A stretch of DNA of 64,000 nucleotides, from NCBI RefSeq assembly GCF_900110835.1, contig NZ_FOJG01000002.1, positions 1,950,979 to 2,014,978 on the forward strand. Direction: 5' to 3'. The notes under the pieces were generated by a model. It had not been told where the DNA came from, ran no database searches, and worked only from the letters and a program-made list of their open reading frames with translations. Of the stretch, positions 28,942-37,897 are shown in pieces (position 1 is the stretch's first letter; every line of letters begins with the position of its first letter). Origin of the DNA: Chitinophaga arvensicola (GTDB taxonomy: Bacteria; Bacteroidota; Bacteroidia; Chitinophagales; Chitinophagaceae). The translations under genes were made by a program, and so were the position numbers.

Positions 28942-29736
28942 TTAAAGCGTTGATATCAATCTGAAATTATTATATGCTGCTGCAGGTTTCCAGCCATCAG
29001 CTTCTTTTTGCAGATAGGTAGATAACTGAAGCCGGTGGTCATCGGTAATTACCTCGTTCCATTTATTAAAAACCGTGGTGATCTCACGATCCAGCTTTCT
29101 GTTAAGCGGATCTTCCAGGTTAGTCAGACGCATATAAATGCTGTTTAACTTTCCCGCGCTATGGTCATAGGTAATCTTTAATTCCTTACAGGTAACATGG
29201 CGTTCACAAAGCAGCTGTATGGTTGTTAGATTATCCGTGTGCGTGGTATTAATGGCATAGCTGTCGCTTTCCCAAAGTGAAATGATACTGTCTACCGGCA
29301 GCTGTGGTGCTGCAATGACCTCTTTCGGGGGCGAAACAAACAACTTTTCAATGCCACGGTTAGCCGAAATACACATGCCCTCCAGTTGTACCATTTCATT
29401 ATCCCCGAGTTGGTAGTACATCTCCGCTTTCCGTCTGCAATAGTTAAATGTGGCATTCACATTTTCTGTCGGCTCTGCCGGATCTGTGATGCGGATGCTT
29501 CCACCCATGTCGATCACTGACAACGTATCGATACGCCTGTAAATAGCAATCACCTGCCGGAGCAACTCCGCATCCCCGCTTTGAAAACGGGGAGTTTCTT
29601 CTGTTACTGACTCCGGTGCATTCACGGGATGCCACCAACTGCGCAATAACGGCCTGGCGCCTATGGCCAGTCCTACAACCATTACGGCTGCCAGGAATAA
29701 AACGATAAACTTTCCATTTATATAATACTTTTTCAT
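28942..29736 (-). CDS. N-terminally anchored periplasmic protein of the RHS cluster
   Basis: The 264-residue product has a single N-terminal membrane segment (KFIVLFLAAVMVVGLAIGA) without a clear cleavage site, so it is probably an inner-membrane-anchored periplasmic protein. The rest is soluble and mixed alpha/beta, with three Cys in the middle and C-terminal part (NYCRRKAEMYY, GMCISANRGIEKLF, LLCERHVTCKEL). No family was recognised. It sits between the two giant genes (18 bp after the SpvB-like gene, 34 bp before the RHS gene). That constant coupling suggests a dedicated chaperone, export or processing partner, which is inference from position only. Confidence 0.65.
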   Translation of the reverse strand: MKKYYINGKFIVLFLAAVMVVGLAIGARPLLRSWWHPVNAPESVTEETPRFQSGDAELLRQVIAIYRRIDTLSVIDMGGSIRITDPAEPTENVNATFNYCRRKAEMYYQLGDNEMVQLEGMCISANRGIEKLFVSPPKEVIAAPQLPVDSIISLWESDSYAINTTHTDNLTTIQLLCERHVTCKELKITYDHSAGKLNSIYMRLTNLEDPLNRKLDREITTVFNKWNEVITDDHRLQLSTYLQKEADGWKPAAAYNNFRLISTL

Positions 29737-29754
29737 CTTTCAATATTAAAACGG

Positions 29755-32700
29755 TTAATTCTGCGCCCTGTAAGAAGAGCGGTTTTCTTTGATAGTCATG
29801 ATGCCACGGTCTGTTTCCTTCTTTAACCTGATCAGGGTACCCTCATCATCATACTCATACAACGTCGCCAGGTTATTTTCATCCAATTGCGCCATGAGCC
29901 GCTGGTTCTTAGGATCGTACGCAAACGTTTTAATACTGCCGGCAACAGGTAAGATCCGTATATCGTCTATCCTTGTTGCGCTGCTGGCAGACAGGGTTAC
30001 AGCAGTGGTCGATGCAGTAGCACCAGCATAAAATTTCAGCTCTACCAGTTTCCACCCTTCTACCGAAGCTTTTACGGTGAGGCGCTGGTCAACATCATTA
30101 ATGCTGACTTTCAGATCGGAGGTACTGCCCGCAGGTTGCGCATCTTTTACCCACGCAGAAAAGATATACTCTGAATAAGGCTTTGGAGCAAATCCCGCCG
30201 GGTAAACATAAGGCCTGGTAGTACGCATATAGTCTCCAAGGCTAGAAAGGTCCAGGTAAGGCACCGTATGGTGTACATTTTCGTGTGGATGCGTATATAA
30301 CACCAGCGGACTGTTTAGCTTCAGACTATATTTACCGGTATGGGCAATCTTGTTATCCAGCCAGTCTGTATACTGCCCCTTGTCGCGGATCATCACAAAC
30401 ATATTGAAGCTGTCTTTCGGGCTGCTATTTTCAGGAATAGCAGTCACCCGGTAAACATAATCTTCAAATCCATCATAGAATATTTCCCGCTGCATCGCAT
30501 TGGCAGCAACGGCGGCGGTAAGTGTATTATTGAAGCTAAACAAGGCGCTTTTGAAAATACCCAGCGGATCTTTCGACTCCTGGCCATTGCCCTGCGCATC
30601 AAAAAGAGTAGTGGTACCTGTGCCCACCCATTTTTCATCGTTTACCGAGGTTTGCTTCCAGGCATTGTCTGCTAAAGAGAAGTACCAGTAAGGGGTAAAG
30701 TTCTGATAAACCCCACCTTTCCTGATGTCCGGAACAGATAACTGCTGCCCGGTCCTGTTCACCAGGAAGGCTTTCTGTTCTACCGGCCGCCAGTTGCCCA
30801 GGAAACCGTACAGAAAAGGGTTAACCTGGAAACGAATAGGTTTTGTATAATGTTCTTCACTTATCAGGGTTCCTGCTTCTCCCTGGAGTTCCTGTACGTC
30901 AGCCGGATAACGTATCAGATCCTCCGATGAATAAGCGATGATATTTGTATAATTGCCGGTACTATATAATTCGTAAGCTGATTTATTATAGATCTCTGCT
31001 GCAAAAGAGGCTTGAACATCGCGGGAATTACGGCCCATAATCCTGAAATGATGTTTGCCAGGAAGAATGTCCGGTAGTTCGACAACATGCCATTTTCTAT
31101 GATTACTTAGTTTCTCTTCTATCAGCTTTTTCCTTAATATCCCATCTATATATACATACACCTCATCATTACCAGCCAGACCAAGAGAATAGCTTGCAGC
31201 AGGTTCCAATGTTATATCGGTACTGTAAGAATACCATAGAAAATTATCGCGTGTACCCTTATTCCTGGGATACATCCCAATGGTGTTTAATCTTCCGGTA
31301 TAACCGTTCCCTCCCCAGAAATAGCCTGTCCTGTTGCCGTATTCTGCACCTTCCGGATTGTAAAAAGTGGTTCCCTCATTTCCATCTTCGGGATCTTTGA
31401 ACTTCGCATAATCAGGACACATGAGGTCATTTGCATTAGGCTTTCGTATAAATACTCCCCTGTCCGGCCGCGCATAATCGTATCCCTCAGCAATGCTATC
31501 CTTCTCAAGCCGGGCGCCCCAGGACTGATCGTACAGTGTTACATTGGCATCGAGTACTGCCATAGAAGCCAGTTCGTCGTCCGTATCTGTTGTAAAACGG
31601 AAAGCACCGTTTTGCACCGGGTTCTTCAGGCACACCACAGAAGCGCCGGGAGCAGTCAGCTGGTTACGGTACCCGGAGCGCGCCAGTTTTACGTCGCTCT
31701 GGAAATTAATCGCGACCTCCCCATTCCTCCTGATAATTTTATAGGACGAGGCCTGGTCTCCCTTTGTCAATGTTTTTATCACCCAGTAAGTGGAGTCCTG
31801 TTGGTTAAGATCAATCAGTTCATCTCCTGGGGTCATAAAGCCGTTATAGGCGGATGGAATTTTGCCTTTAGCATCCGTCCTGAAATTGCGGATAACAGCA
31901 TTATTATTTTTATAGGCGCCAGACATCCCGCTATTCATCCAGTAAGCCGGCATATTTACCTGGTACACGGGATCATCAAACTCGTTATTGATAGTAGTGA
32001 CCACCGGATCGCCGGTAACCGCATCATACAACGTATTTTTCGTAGTAACAGTAGATCCATTGATGGTTTTCACTACCCTGTCCAGTACCCCGGAGTATTG
32101 AACGGTTTTTAATACAGATGCCGAACGAAACAGCCGGTACTCATCATTCTGACTCATAGGCCAGTGTGGGATCACCCACGGTATAGGAAACCCGGGGATC
32201 ATATCCATCCCCTGACGGATCGTACGACCGGTGTTGCTGGTTTCCTCTTCCCGCATGTCCACCATCATTTCTATCTCCCTGCCGATAACCTGGTTCTGCA
32301 TAACCACTCCTTTTTCATTCACCACATCCACATTATTCACAAGAGCCTGTGTGCCTGCACCCAATGGTTTTGCATTAAAGTAGTAGCTGGTATTGGCAAT
32401 TTCTGCACCTGATTGGTTAAATACTCTTTCTGCTTTGGGCTTTCCATGCATGTCATTTAACTTCACCACATACCCCTGCGATAATACCAGTTCATGCGCT
32501 ACATTGGAGCCGATAAAACTGAACCAGCCCTTGGAATCATAATTATAGGTCTCCGGACTTTGATCATAGCTCACCTGTACCGGGAAATCCCTGGCTGTAT
32601 AGAATTCATGTTGTACCCATCCTGTTTTTGGTGCTGCATCTACCACCCCGCTGGCATTCAGATCTTTTACCACCACTTTACTATAACCCACTACAGGAGC

Positions 32701-35700
32701 AGGAAACAAGGATTCACCAAAGGGCTTCTCCAGGTAATAATAATTATTGAGACCACCCTTTACATCTTCTGTATAGGATACCGGTAAACGCAGCGGGTTT
32801 TCATCGCCACCTACACCCGGCTCATAACTGGCTACACCACTACTGATCGTTTTCCCATTCCAGGTAGTAGTATACGTATATTCCTGGCCGTAAGTAGCGC
32901 CCGTTAAAGGCTCACCACTGATCGTGTTCCAGATATCTGATATGGTTACACGCTTTACCCTTGCTCCACCTCCGGGTTTCATTCCATCCACCCTGGCAAT
33001 ACGGCCAAAACTCTTTTTCAGATCCACACTGCGGGCAAACCTCTTTCGCTCCGCTCTTTTATAAAAATTGCCCGTTATTTCGCGGAGGTTACTGATAGAG
33101 TTTACCAGGGCGCCCAATGCGGCCTGGATAGGCATATCGTCAGATATCCTGTTCTTGTAGCCGGGATATGCATACTTGGGATACTCTAATCTCATTTTCT
33201 GCCAGGCAGCAAAAATGAAAGGATTCGAGGTTACATTCCCCTCACTCATCTCTTCAAATATAACTGCCACATCTCCACCTCCTATATCCAGCACCTTATC
33301 CACCTTTGCGTAACAAGGAATATAATCACACTTTTCTTCAGATGCACCATTCTCCACTCTATCTGTGACATTCACAAATAGTTTGGCATAAAAATCCCTT
33401 TCGGAATTCAGGTAACGCGCAATAAAATCATTCGTTTTATCTCCCTTCAGCGGTTCGTTGATATGAATCAGGAACCCTCTCGCATCATAAAGATTCTCTG
33501 CCGGCGCACCTTTATCATTTACCAGCTGCTTCAGTTCCACCATCTGCATCGCAGGCTTATCCTGTACATAAGCATAGTCACCGGATTCATAATCCACATG
33601 CATTTCTCCACCCGTGGGCAAAGTGATATCTGTTAAATTCCATGCACTGGCATTCTGATCTGCCATCGTCTTATCCTGAAGACTATAGGGAAAACGATCA
33701 TTGCTTAAGTTATTCAAGCCAGATTTGGGAAGCTTATAATTACCCCATCTGTCGGTAGAGAGATAGCCATAATCAGGATTCGCGCCCATATATCTGAACG
33801 TATAGGGAAAATGCTGCCCTTTCGTAGATGCACCATAGGTAAAATACAAACCTGTTAAGGTAAGTTTACCACTATTGGCATCCATCTGATTTGGTACTTT
33901 TTTGCACAGGGTATAGTCATAGTTGAGTACCACTGTTTTTATGGGCGTGGTAAGATCCTTCTTTGCATACAGCCGGATTTCCTTCAGGCAACGTTGTTTA
34001 CCGGTTGCTGTTTTGTCGATATCGCCCATGATACCTGTAACGCCCAATGCATCCTTTCTGTCATCCAGCAGGAAATACATGACCTTATTCTTTGTCTCAA
34101 TGGAATTCAACAACCATATTTCCTTCTCCCCGTATACAATGCTGCTTTTATCATCATCAGTATCCGCATTGAGTGCTTTGTTGTACAAGGCCATTCTCGG
34201 TTTCATAGGAGAACGCCACTTATAATTACTGTTTACCCGTGTGTAGTTAAACTTAATAGCGGTACCCAAATCGTCATCTGTAATACCATTCCCCGTCACA
34301 TCAATATAGTCAGGCGACAATATAGCCGACAGCAGGAAAGCAGATGCATATGCAGGCTGTGTTTCTTTATGAAAATATTTATCAATACCGTAATTGTGCT
34401 GAATGCCGCCATCAGGCTTCAGCGAAAATCCAACCAGGTTATTGTTTTCGTCCTTCGGAGCATTCGGATCTGTAGCAAAGGAATATTCTTCCTGCACCTT
34501 GTTATAAACCGGCAGACTATACACCATTCTCTTCCCATCATCGCCGGTAACCGTAAATTCAGAAAGATGTGTACCATACCTGGATTCTATTACCGCAGAA
34601 GGCGGAGCCGGTGTAAAACCTGCCACCTTATTCTCCCGGTAATCTTCCTTCATTTTTATCACCCCGCCTTTGTATGTTTCTGATGCCGTGAGATAGGAAA
34701 TCGCATTACGTCTTACCTGTCTCGAATTCTTTACCAGTGGCGTCCCATAGGATATCGGATAAGTATTGTTATATCCGTCTTTCAGTTCATTCTTAGCCTT
34801 CAGTCCATCTAAAGACACATGCACCACGTCTTCTCCATTTATCAACGACTCATACCGGCTGTTGCCTATATTCTTCTCATCCATCTGCTTGAAGTAGGCA
34901 TGCTCTTCTTCCGGGTTAGTATCACTATTCCTGTAATCTCCTACTTCATTAAAATAGTTTTCCTTCTTCCACTTGCCGGTTTTGTTGGATATATCCTGCT
35001 TGTAAAATGTTATCCCACCATGAAAGTATAAACCAAAACCCAGATCTACACCAAGCGTAGTGGTGTTATTCACATCGCTGACAGCCGGATCAAATACCAC
35101 CCCTGTACCACCCCGGTGCAGACGGAACTGGCCACTTCCTGTTTGACTGGAATAGGAAAAAATATCGGCTGTGGCAACAGGAATGGCAATATTGGGCATA
35201 TTGGGAATGACCGCATTGTCCTTTTCCCGCATAAAATCCATTACAGCGTTGGGCACGTCCTTACCCCGGTTAGCATATAGGTAGCCATAAGCAGGATTGG
35301 TATTAACCCTGTTCAATATCTCGCGTTTATACCGGTAGCCGGTAAGTCCTGCGCCGGCAAAAGCACCCGCGCCCGAAGGACCCACGTCTATACTATAACT
35401 GCGATTAGTAGACCGGTAAGGCACGCCGATGTGCGGATAAAAAGGCGGAGTATTGTAAGTGAACCCGATACCACCTGCGTCGAAACTGGCCGAACCCGGG
35501 TCACCAAAATAGTCTCTCGTTGTTAACCCGAAAGAGCCGGTCAGCGTAAGGCTTTTAAGCCCCTGACGGGTGTTGTAGCCAAGATTGGCCGACAACCCTA
35601 CGTTAGTGGTTTTATTTTCGTTCGACTTATCATACAATGCCAGGGTGATATTAGGCGTTACATCCACACCATTGCTGGTATTGGACATCAGGCCTACGCC

Positions 35701-36267
35701 CAGTCCGGGCGTTAAACTGCCAGTCCCTCTTGTAAGCGAGATACCGGCATTTATGCCAAACTCTGCTCCTATACCCGTGTAAGTATCACTAAAAACGCCG
35801 AGCGACAAAGATCCTTTCAGGCCAATCAGTTTTGTACCTCCAAAGAATTCTGCTTTAACAGTTCCCCGGCCACCAGTGGTTGTTTTAGGAGCAGTATAAT
35901 GCTCCGTGATCACTTTGTCGCCGTTCATATCATCCGGAATGCCTCTCAGGCTCCGGTTGATGGCGCCCACATTGAGGTTCCAGCCAAGTCCCACCCAACT
36001 GGCCTCATCATCCATTCCTACACCCGACTGGTAATTTAAATTGATGGGGTAACCATCAATGTCCATCAGCGGAATATTGTATTTAAAAGCTCCTGTAAAG
36101 AGATCTACCGTTTCGCTGGTACCAGCTTCAACAAACTGTTTGCTTTCCGGTTGGGAAGGACCGGTAGTAAGTGCCCATGCAGCACAGGGCATAAATATCT
36201 GGAAGGCAAGCAAGCCTAGAAAAAAAACTGCAATGGACTTTCTGAAAATCATGTTTCCTGGGATCAT
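29755..36267 (-). CDS. Exported SpvB-like giant protein, 2170 aa
   Basis: A signal peptide (MIFRKSIAVFFLGLLAFQIF, then MPCAAWA) is followed by an SpvB-type opening: VDLFTGAFKYNIPLMDIDGY, then LNYQSGVGMDDEASWVGLGW. A similar pattern starts the TcB-TcC protein of this window. A Gly-rich beta region follows to about residue 330. A PA14/jelly-roll-like segment is at about 1650-1755 (LAGNDEVYVYIDGILRKKL, then LPDILPGKHHFRIMGR). A carbohydrate-binding-like beta sandwich lies at about 1925-2110 (YSEYIFSAWVKDAQPAG). A short YD-like tail (YDPKNQRLMAQLDENNLATL) ends the protein; there is no RHS core or variable tip. The ATG at 36267 overlaps the upstream stop as ATGA; the next Met (36252) gives a more typical signal peptide. 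I infer a shell or partner of the RHS protein; its true function is unknown. Confidence 0.8.
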   Translation of the reverse strand: MIPGNMIFRKSIAVFFLGLLAFQIFMPCAAWALTTGPSQPESKQFVEAGTSETVDLFTGAFKYNIPLMDIDGYPINLNYQSGVGMDDEASWVGLGWNLNVGAINRSLRGIPDDMNGDKVITEHYTAPKTTTGGRGTVKAEFFGGTKLIGLKGSLSLGVFSDTYTGIGAEFGINAGISLTRGTGSLTPGLGVGLMSNTSNGVDVTPNITLALYDKSNENKTTNVGLSANLGYNTRQGLKSLTLTGSFGLTTRDYFGDPGSASFDAGGIGFTYNTPPFYPHIGVPYRSTNRSYSIDVGPSGAGAFAGAGLTGYRYKREILNRVNTNPAYGYLYANRGKDVPNAVMDFMREKDNAVIPNMPNIAIPVATADIFSYSSQTGSGQFRLHRGGTGVVFDPAVSDVNNTTTLGVDLGFGLYFHGGITFYKQDISNKTGKWKKENYFNEVGDYRNSDTNPEEEHAYFKQMDEKNIGNSRYESLINGEDVVHVSLDGLKAKNELKDGYNNTYPISYGTPLVKNSRQVRRNAISYLTASETYKGGVIKMKEDYRENKVAGFTPAPPSAVIESRYGTHLSEFTVTGDDGKRMVYSLPVYNKVQEEYSFATDPNAPKDENNNLVGFSLKPDGGIQHNYGIDKYFHKETQPAYASAFLLSAILSPDYIDVTGNGITDDDLGTAIKFNYTRVNSNYKWRSPMKPRMALYNKALNADTDDDKSSIVYGEKEIWLLNSIETKNKVMYFLLDDRKDALGVTGIMGDIDKTATGKQRCLKEIRLYAKKDLTTPIKTVVLNYDYTLCKKVPNQMDANSGKLTLTGLYFTYGASTKGQHFPYTFRYMGANPDYGYLSTDRWGNYKLPKSGLNNLSNDRFPYSLQDKTMADQNASAWNLTDITLPTGGEMHVDYESGDYAYVQDKPAMQMVELKQLVNDKGAPAENLYDARGFLIHINEPLKGDKTNDFIARYLNSERDFYAKLFVNVTDRVENGASEEKCDYIPCYAKVDKVLDIGGGDVAVIFEEMSEGNVTSNPFIFAAWQKMRLEYPKYAYPGYKNRISDDMPIQAALGALVNSISNLREITGNFYKRAERKRFARSVDLKKSFGRIARVDGMKPGGGARVKRVTISDIWNTISGEPLTGATYGQEYTYTTTWNGKTISSGVASYEPGVGGDENPLRLPVSYTEDVKGGLNNYYYLEKPFGESLFPAPVVGYSKVVVKDLNASGVVDAAPKTGWVQHEFYTARDFPVQVSYDQSPETYNYDSKGWFSFIGSNVAHELVLSQGYVVKLNDMHGKPKAERVFNQSGAEIANTSYYFNAKPLGAGTQALVNNVDVVNEKGVVMQNQVIGREIEMMVDMREEETSNTGRTIRQGMDMIPGFPIPWVIPHWPMSQNDEYRLFRSASVLKTVQYSGVLDRVVKTINGSTVTTKNTLYDAVTGDPVVTTINNEFDDPVYQVNMPAYWMNSGMSGAYKNNNAVIRNFRTDAKGKIPSAYNGFMTPGDELIDLNQQDSTYWVIKTLTKGDQASSYKIIRRNGEVAINFQSDVKLARSGYRNQLTAPGASVVCLKNPVQNGAFRFTTDTDDELASMAVLDANVTLYDQSWGARLEKDSIAEGYDYARPDRGVFIRKPNANDLMCPDYAKFKDPEDGNEGTTFYNPEGAEYGNRTGYFWGGNGYTGRLNTIGMYPRNKGTRDNFLWYSYSTDITLEPAASYSLGLAGNDEVYVYIDGILRKKLIEEKLSNHRKWHVVELPDILPGKHHFRIMGRNSRDVQASFAAEIYNKSAYELYSTGNYTNIIAYSSEDLIRYPADVQELQGEAGTLISEEHYTKPIRFQVNPFLYGFLGNWRPVEQKAFLVNRTGQQLSVPDIRKGGVYQNFTPYWYFSLADNAWKQTSVNDEKWVGTGTTTLFDAQGNGQESKDPLGIFKSALFSFNNTLTAAVAANAMQREIFYDGFEDYVYRVTAIPENSSPKDSFNMFVMIRDKGQYTDWLDNKIAHTGKYSLKLNSPLVLYTHPHENVHHTVPYLDLSSLGDYMRTTRPYVYPAGFAPKPYSEYIFSAWVKDAQPAGSTSDLKVSINDVDQRLTVKASVEGWKLVELKFYAGATASTTAVTLSASSATRIDDIRILPVAGSIKTFAYDPKNQRLMAQLDENNLATLYEYDDEGTLIRLKKETDRGIMTIKENRSSYRAQN

Positions 36268-36785
36268 AACCTGCTGCTTAATGAGTCAATACTATTTATG
36301 TGTGCTACCTGGAAGGGAAATACCAGTTTATGATGCGTATATATCCAATCATTCATCACGAAATACAACACCTCCGTTCCTGACGGCACCGCCCTCTTAA
36401 AGGTGGTTAGGTACTCCGCAGAAGAAGTGCTTCCATTCGGAATTCTCTGTGTGAACTGGGCGGCAAGCGTATCGCTTCCGGCCACCAGCCAGAACAGGGT
36501 ATCTACGCTGACGGCAGGCATTACCGTTTTATCGTTGCGCGCCGAAGCTGGTAAGGCAACATTCAACTTAAAGGTTATTTCTCCTTCCGCATCCGGATTT
36601 TTCCTACCCAGTATCCGTTCCCATTGAACCGGCAGATAAGTAGCCTTAACGGCCACACCTCCGGCATCCTGCTCCTGTACCAATGCACGACCATTGTTGG
36701 CGTAATAATTTTTTATTTCTTTCTTTGCCGGATGACAGGCCGATATCATCAACAATATCATTCCGGCTACGAGTAAATATTTCAT
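36264..36785 (-). CDS. Small lipoprotein of the RHS cluster
   Basis: The 173-residue product has a lipoprotein signal (MKYLLVAGMILLMISACHPA) with the lipobox Cys at residue 17. The mature part is predicted mostly beta, with VSVDTLFWLVAGSDTLAAQF and GTEVLYFVMNDWIY, and no recognised domain. It starts 2 bp after the preceding gene and its stop overlaps the next start by ATGA, so translation with the SpvB-like protein is probably coupled. Likely an outer-membrane-attached accessory factor. Confidence 0.7.
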   Translation of the reverse strand: MKYLLVAGMILLMISACHPAKKEIKNYYANNGRALVQEQDAGGVAVKATYLPVQWERILGRKNPDAEGEITFKLNVALPASARNDKTVMPAVSVDTLFWLVAGSDTLAAQFTQRIPNGSTSSAEYLTTFKRAVPSGTEVLYFVMNDWIYTHHKLVFPFQVAHINSIDSLSSRL

Positions 36786-36787
36786 CG

Positions 36788-37891
36788 TTATTCCGTTTCA
36801 CTTTTATAAAGAAATCTCAATTGTTTTTCTTCTCCGTTAGGAAGTCTCAACTCCAACAGGTAATAGTAACCATCCACAAATGACCTGTTTTCTGACAGGG
36901 GAATGACAACCTGGTTGGCGCCCCGCTTCAACCTGACTACCGGTAGCTTACGCATCTCAAGTTCTGGCTTGGTGATACAACGGATCTTATAATTCAGCGG
37001 AACTTTATCATATACATTGTCTACCGCAAACAATACTTTTCCCCGGGCGATATAAAAATTCCCTTTTGTCAGATCAGTAATATCCCGGAAGCTTTCTGTT
37101 ACTATGGGTGTACTTTCCTCTTCACAGTACACCGTAAATTCCCATATCTCGGAATTCACCAGCAGCATATCGTTCTTGTAGGCGCTCACCTGCCATACGT
37201 ATGTTTTTCCCTGGGTAAGATCTTTTGCCAGCGAAGGATAAAATAGCATAGGGGCATTAATACCAAACTGATTAAGCAAAGGCAGATTGTAGTTAAGCGC
37301 TTCTACCTTTGCCTGACCAGGCTTTAGCTCTGCAAGTACAAGGCGGTATTGCACACCCGGAACTGCCGGCAACAATGGCTGCCAGAAGAAAGGTGGCCGC
37401 TTGTTGCAGATCTGGTCTTCCTCTGCCGGGTTTAATAACAGTAACGGAGAAAACGGCTGGAGATAATAATCGAAACACTGATCACCAAGCGTTTCACCCT
37501 GGTGCGACTGATCACCCGCATTCAGTTCAAAACAATATTCATAATCTCCTTCCGTAAAATAACCGGACTGACGGCAGACAGTAGCTGCCTTATTTTCTGC
37601 AAAGCGGATGACAGATCTGGCGATCAGTCCACCAGGCAAAGAATTAGTGCCGGGCATCAGCTGAAAGGCAGGTGTTTTTATACTGACAATATTGCCAGCA
37701 CCCGCAGCAGATACTTTTATAGTGAGACTTACAGGTTGCGACTGGCTGCCGGTATTAGCCAGCTTCACCTGCAACAGACCATCCAAAGTGCGGCCGTGCA
37801 GCTCCGGAATAAAAACAAACGTAACCTGCGCGTGGAGTTGAACAGTACAAAACAGCATCAAAAAAATAACTCCCTGATAAAACTTTAACAT
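36788..37891 (-). CDS. Exported protein of unknown function, 367 aa
   Basis: A signal peptide (MLKFYQGVIFLMLFCTVQLH, then AQ) is followed by beta-rich sequence. Residues about 25-100 look like a CARDB/immunoglobulin-like domain. Residues about 150-255 contain NPAEEDQICNKRPPFFWQPL, VQYRLVLAELKPGQ and GKTYVWQVSA, the pattern of a fibronectin-III-like domain common in Bacteroidota surface proteins. Four Cys are present in the mature part. It is packed between the barrel gene (6 bp) and the lipoprotein gene (2 bp). Probably periplasmic or cell-surface; role unknown. Confidence 0.68.
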   Translation of the reverse strand: MLKFYQGVIFLMLFCTVQLHAQVTFVFIPELHGRTLDGLLQVKLANTGSQSQPVSLTIKVSAAGAGNIVSIKTPAFQLMPGTNSLPGGLIARSVIRFAENKAATVCRQSGYFTEGDYEYCFELNAGDQSHQGETLGDQCFDYYLQPFSPLLLLNPAEEDQICNKRPPFFWQPLLPAVPGVQYRLVLAELKPGQAKVEALNYNLPLLNQFGINAPMLFYPSLAKDLTQGKTYVWQVSAYKNDMLLVNSEIWEFTVYCEEESTPIVTESFRDITDLTKGNFYIARGKVLFAVDNVYDKVPLNYKIRCITKPELEMRKLPVVRLKRGANQVVIPLSENRSFVDGYYYLLELRLPNGEEKQLRFLYKSETE

Positions 37892-37897
37892 AGGTAC

